Shown one piece after another: positions 61,344 to 64,000 of a stretch of DNA of 64,000 nucleotides (its first letter is position 1; every line of letters starts with the position of its first letter). The DNA comes from an uncultured Ruminococcus sp. GTDB taxonomy: Bacteria > Bacillota > Clostridia > Oscillospirales > Ruminococcaceae. The translations under genes and the position numbers were made by a program. The notes below the pieces were generated by a model. That model saw only the letters and a list, made by a program, of their open reading frames with translations. It made no database searches and was not told where the DNA came from. The stretch is from positions 62,001-126,000 of the forward strand of contig CANRDT010000002.1 of NCBI GenBank assembly GCA_947629455.1, given 5' to 3'.

Positions 61344-62870
61344 ATGGCTTATGTAATCGGAGTAGACTGCGGTACAAGCGGTACGAAAACGGTACTTTTT
61401 GATGAAAGCGGCGCGGTCATAGCGTCTAAGACGATCGAGTACCCGATGTATCAGCCGAAAAACGGCTATGCGGAACAGGAACCCGCTCACTGGGCGGACG
61501 CTATGATCGGGACGATCAAGGCGGTTATGGCGCAGAGCGGCGTCAACAAGACTGACGTAAAAGGTATCGGAATTTCCGGTCAGATGCACGGTCTTGTAAT
61601 GCTTGACGGCGAAGGACACGTGCTGAGAAGATCTATCATCTGGTGCGATCAGCGGACGGCAGCCGAGGTCGAAGAAATGAACGAGAAGATCGGCAGAGAA
61701 AAGCTTATAGAAATAACCGCCAATCCTGCTCTTACCGGCTGGACAGCCGCAAAGATCCTCTGGGTGAAAAACAACGAGCCTGAAATATTTGAAAAGTGCA
61801 GACACATTCTTCTTCCCAAGGATTACCTGAGATACGTCCTCACGGGCGAATTTGCGACAGAGGTTTCCGACGCGTCGGGTATGCAGCTCCTTGACGTTCC
61901 AAACCGCTGTTGGTCGGAAGAGATCTGCGGCAAGCTGGGGATAGATATGTCAATGCTCGGCAAGGTTTACGAATCCTGCGAAGTCACGGGCGTTCTCACC
62001 GCAAAAATGGCTGACGAGCTCGGTCTTTGCGAAGGCACTATCGTCGTGGGCGGCGCAGGCGACAATGCGGCTGCCGCTATCGGTACGGGAGTCTGCGAGG
62101 ACGGAAAAGCATTCACGACTATCGGAACTTCAGGAGTTGTTTTTGCGCACACCTCCGCGATCTCGATCGACCCCAAGGGCAGAGTACACACCTGCTGCGC
62201 GGCTGTTCCCGGAGCGTGGCACGTTATGGGAGTTACGCAGGGCGCAGGACTTTCTCTGAAATGGTTCAGGGACAATTTCTGTCTGTCGGAAAAGGAAACC
62301 GCGAAATATATGGGCGTGGACGAGTACTACCTGATGGACAAAGAGGCTGCGACTGTGGAAGTCGGCTCGAACAGGCTGCTTTACCTGCCGTATCTTATGG
62401 GTGAAAGAACGCCTCATCTCGACCCTGACGCAAGGGGCGTATTCTTCGGTTTATCGGCTATGCACACAAAGAAAGAGATGCTCCGCGCGGTAATGGAGGG
62501 CGTTTCGTACTCGCTGCGCGACTGCGTGGAAGTATTCAGAGAAATGGACATAAACGTTTCGGATATGATGGCTTGCGGCGGCGGCGGAACTTCCGCACTC
62601 TGGCGCTCTATGCTGGCGGACTTATACTCCTGCCCCGTTAAAACGGTGACTTCAAAGCAGGGTCCCGCGCTTGGCGTTGCGCTGCTTGCTCTTACGGGTG
62701 CAGGTATCTATTCAAGCGTTCCCGAGGCGTGCGCGGCTGTTGTCAAGACCGATAAGATACAGCAGCCCGATCCCGAAAATGTTCCTCAGTATGAAAAGTA
62801 CTATCAGCTTTACCGTGAAATATATCCGGCTCTCAAGGCTGAATTTGCAAAGCTTGCCTCGCTCGATTGA
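61344..62870 (+). CDS. xylB: Xylulokinase
   Basis: This FGGY-family kinase phosphorylates xylulose. The 508 residues are standard, with GVDCGTSGTKTVLFD (about 5), ISGQMHGLV (about 75), DASGMQLLD (about 176), GAGDNAAAAIGTG (about 235) and ACGGGGTSALWR (about 412). AGGAG precedes the ATG, and a terminator follows. No xylose isomerase or transporter is next to it. FGGY enzymes vary in substrate, but the motifs fit XylB. Confidence 0.92.
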   Translation: MAYVIGVDCGTSGTKTVLFDESGAVIASKTIEYPMYQPKNGYAEQEPAHWADAMIGTIKAVMAQSGVNKTDVKGIGISGQMHGLVMLDGEGHVLRRSIIWCDQRTAAEVEEMNEKIGREKLIEITANPALTGWTAAKILWVKNNEPEIFEKCRHILLPKDYLRYVLTGEFATEVSDASGMQLLDVPNRCWSEEICGKLGIDMSMLGKVYESCEVTGVLTAKMADELGLCEGTIVVGGAGDNAAAAIGTGVCEDGKAFTTIGTSGVVFAHTSAISIDPKGRVHTCCAAVPGAWHVMGVTQGAGLSLKWFRDNFCLSEKETAKYMGVDEYYLMDKEAATVEVGSNRLLYLPYLMGERTPHLDPDARGVFFGLSAMHTKKEMLRAVMEGVSYSLRDCVEVFREMDINVSDMMACGGGGTSALWRSMLADLYSCPVKTVTSKQGPALGVALLALTGAGIYSSVPEACAAVVKTDKIQQPDPENVPQYEKYYQLYREIYPALKAEFAKLASLD

Positions 62871-62892
62871 ATCGTGTTCTAAAACAGTACAT

Positions 62893-62925
62893 AAAAACGG
62901 ACAGATCACCTCTGCCCGTTTTTTA
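62893..62925 (+). terminator. Terminator after xylB
   Basis: AAAACGGACAGA and TCTGCCCGTTTT pair with one mismatch, followed by TTT. Confidence 0.8.
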
Positions 62926-63041
62926 TTTAAGTTTATTTCATATCACAAATATCAGAAATTTCAGATACTCGGCAAGAAAAAATTTAATGAAAATATTTTT
63001 AGTAACATAATTATATTTTGCAAAGAAAATAACACCAAAAC

Positions 63042-63075
63042 AGGCTGTTACTCCCCATATGTGGGAATAACAGCC
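63042..63075 (-). terminator. Terminator after ftsH
   Basis: On the minus strand, GGCTGTTATTCCC and GGGGAGTAACAGCC pair almost fully, followed by TGTTTTG. Confidence 0.65.
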
Positions 63076-63115
63076 CGAAATGTTATATATTCCAAAATTT
63101 GATTTGCGCGGATAC

Positions 63116-64000
63116 TCAGCCGTTTTCGCCGTTTTCTCCGCTTTCGGAAATATCGGCATTATCGGCAATATAGGGATCATCGACAGTTTCCGTCGGAATC
63201 TCCAGCTCGCCTTTCATAAGCTTTTCAAACTTTACGCCGTCAATCTTCTCATGCTCCATAAGATAATGCGCTATCTGATGCAGCTTGTCGATATGCTCTC
63301 TCAGCAGCTTTTCAGCCTTTTCAAAAGCGTCCTCAACTATCGAGCGTATCTCGTTGTCGATCTCGGCTGCAACATTTTCGGAATACTCGGGCGTATTGCC
63401 GTAGTCCCTGCCGAGGAACACCTCGTGCTCTCCCCTGCCGTATACTACCGGTCCGAGATTGTCGCTGAAACCGTATCTCGTCACCATATTCCTTGCAGTA
63501 GCGGTGGCTCGTTCGAGATCGTTTGACGCACCTGTGGAAATATCGTCCAGAATGATCTTTTCGGCAACGCGTCCGCCAAGCAGAACGATAATATTTTCCG
63601 CCATTTCACGCTTGCTGACGTAGGATTTATCCTTTTCGGGCAGGCTCATCGTAAATCCGCCCGCCTGACCTCTCGGTATGATAGATACCTGATGAACTTT
63701 ATCCTGAGTATCGCAGAAATAGGTGCAGACCGCGTGACCGCCCTCGTGATACGCCGTCAGACGTTTTTCGTCCTCCGTTACCACTCTTGACTTCTTTTCG
63801 GGACCTGCCACTACCTTTATGGACGCCTCTTCCATTTCCTCTTTGGTGATAGCCTTGCGGTTCTTGCGCGCGGCAAGCAGCGACGCCTCGTTTACAAGGT
63901 TTTCCAGATCTGCTCCCGTGAATCCTACGGTGGACTTTGCGATAGTCGCAAGATCGACATCGGGAGCAAGCGGCTTGTTCCTTGTGTGGACTTTGAGTAT
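63116..64000 (-). CDS. ftsH: ATP-dependent zinc metalloprotease FtsH, 5' end cut by window
   Basis: FtsH degrades membrane and regulatory proteins. The visible C-terminal 294 residues read on past the track's Met at 63835 to the right edge. The end of the AAA domain (STVGFTGADLENLVNEASL) is followed by the M41 protease domain. The zinc motif is HEGGH (HExxH kept, with Gly instead of the usual Ala). DDISTGASNDLERATATARNMV is diagnostic. The N-terminal helices and Walker motifs lie outside the window. Confidence 0.96.
   Translation of the reverse strand: MLKVHTRNKPLAPDVDLATIAKSTVGFTGADLENLVNEASLLAARKNRKAITKEEMEEASIKVVAGPEKKSRVVTEDEKRLTAYHEGGHAVCTYFCDTQDKVHQVSIIPRGQAGGFTMSLPEKDKSYVSKREMAENIIVLLGGRVAEKIILDDISTGASNDLERATATARNMVTRYGFSDNLGPVVYGRGEHEVFLGRDYGNTPEYSENVAAEIDNEIRSIVEDAFEKAEKLLREHIDKLHQIAHYLMEHEKIDGVKFEKLMKGELEIPTETVDDPYIADNADISESGENGENG

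Noticed and set aside
62671-63102. 143-aa plus-strand ORF overlapping the end of xylB
   Set aside because: Frame is out of register with xylB, crosses its terminator and has no ribosome site.

Overview
The window looks like chromosomal DNA from a Gram-positive member of the class Clostridia, probably a Ruminococcus-like member of the Oscillospiraceae. The evidence is strong AGGAGG-type ribosome sites, many TTGACA/17/TATAAT promoters, a CIRCE-controlled groESL operon, SpoVG, SleB-like and SpoIID-like proteins, a class B sortase, a clostridial 2-hydroxyacyl-CoA dehydratase activator, and short rhodanese-less ThiI. I see no prophage, insertion sequence, CRISPR array, rRNA or tRNA. Genus and species are inference.

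Layout. 1-6.4 kb: leftward genes manA, glk, ilvD, a membrane-anchored unknown, pyrC and pyrF (cut by the left edge), probably one transcript from a perfect promoter at 6386-6414. 6.4-9.8 kb: a phosphate-binding-like protein with a tiny membrane partner, a degenerate CPBP-family membrane protein and a small acidic lipoprotein. 10.3-12.8 kb: two paralogous surface proteins ending in the same nine residues. 13.3-18.5 kb: an orphan membrane-fusion lipoprotein, hemW and several small membrane proteins, then lepA. 20.4-24.4 kb: a two-gene unit of small unknowns, a BspA-type leucine-rich-repeat surface protein divergent from an XRE regulator, and a lipoprotein. 24.5-31.5 kb (rightward): a dehydratase activator split over two overlapping genes, an ACT protein plus its UPF0210 partner, and a PHP histidinol phosphatase. 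31.6-36.1 kb (leftward): thiD-thiC-thiW-thiM-thiE behind a consensus promoter, TPP riboswitch and terminator, with a second structured leader before thiW. 36.2-40.5 kb: murC-lexA-zinc-ribbon protein-cls. 40.7-46.4 kb: spoVG, then ACT protein-hom-thrB and groES-groEL. 46.6-50.2 kb (rightward): response regulator, sensor kinase and HtrA protease behind a structured leader. 50.2-57.1 kb (leftward): maf, a tandem-repeat zinc-ribbon protein, a SpoIID-like protein, a SleB-like hydrolase, sortase B and pncC. 57.6-60.0 kb: thiI with its cysteine desulfurase. 60.2-64.0 kb: a small unknown, a flavin reductase-rubredoxin, xylulokinase, and the 3' part of ftsH.

How the genes work together. The thi genes suggest HMP made de novo by ThiC, with thiazole taken up and salvaged by ThiW and ThiM. 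Regulator, kinase and HtrA form a plausible envelope-stress module, comparable to CssRS/HtrA of Bacillus. Sortase B can anchor the VPDTG-bearing leucine-rich-repeat protein. ThiI and its desulfurase supply 4-thiouridine to tRNA.

The least explained material is non-coding. It includes a dispersed two-hairpin palindromic repeat whose two intact copies differ almost only in the loops and by one compensatory base pair; a structured, possibly pseudoknotted 5' leader before the response regulator; a structured leader before thiW; and a 540-base gene-free region with long inverted repeats. All homology statements come from reading motifs by eye; no search was run.
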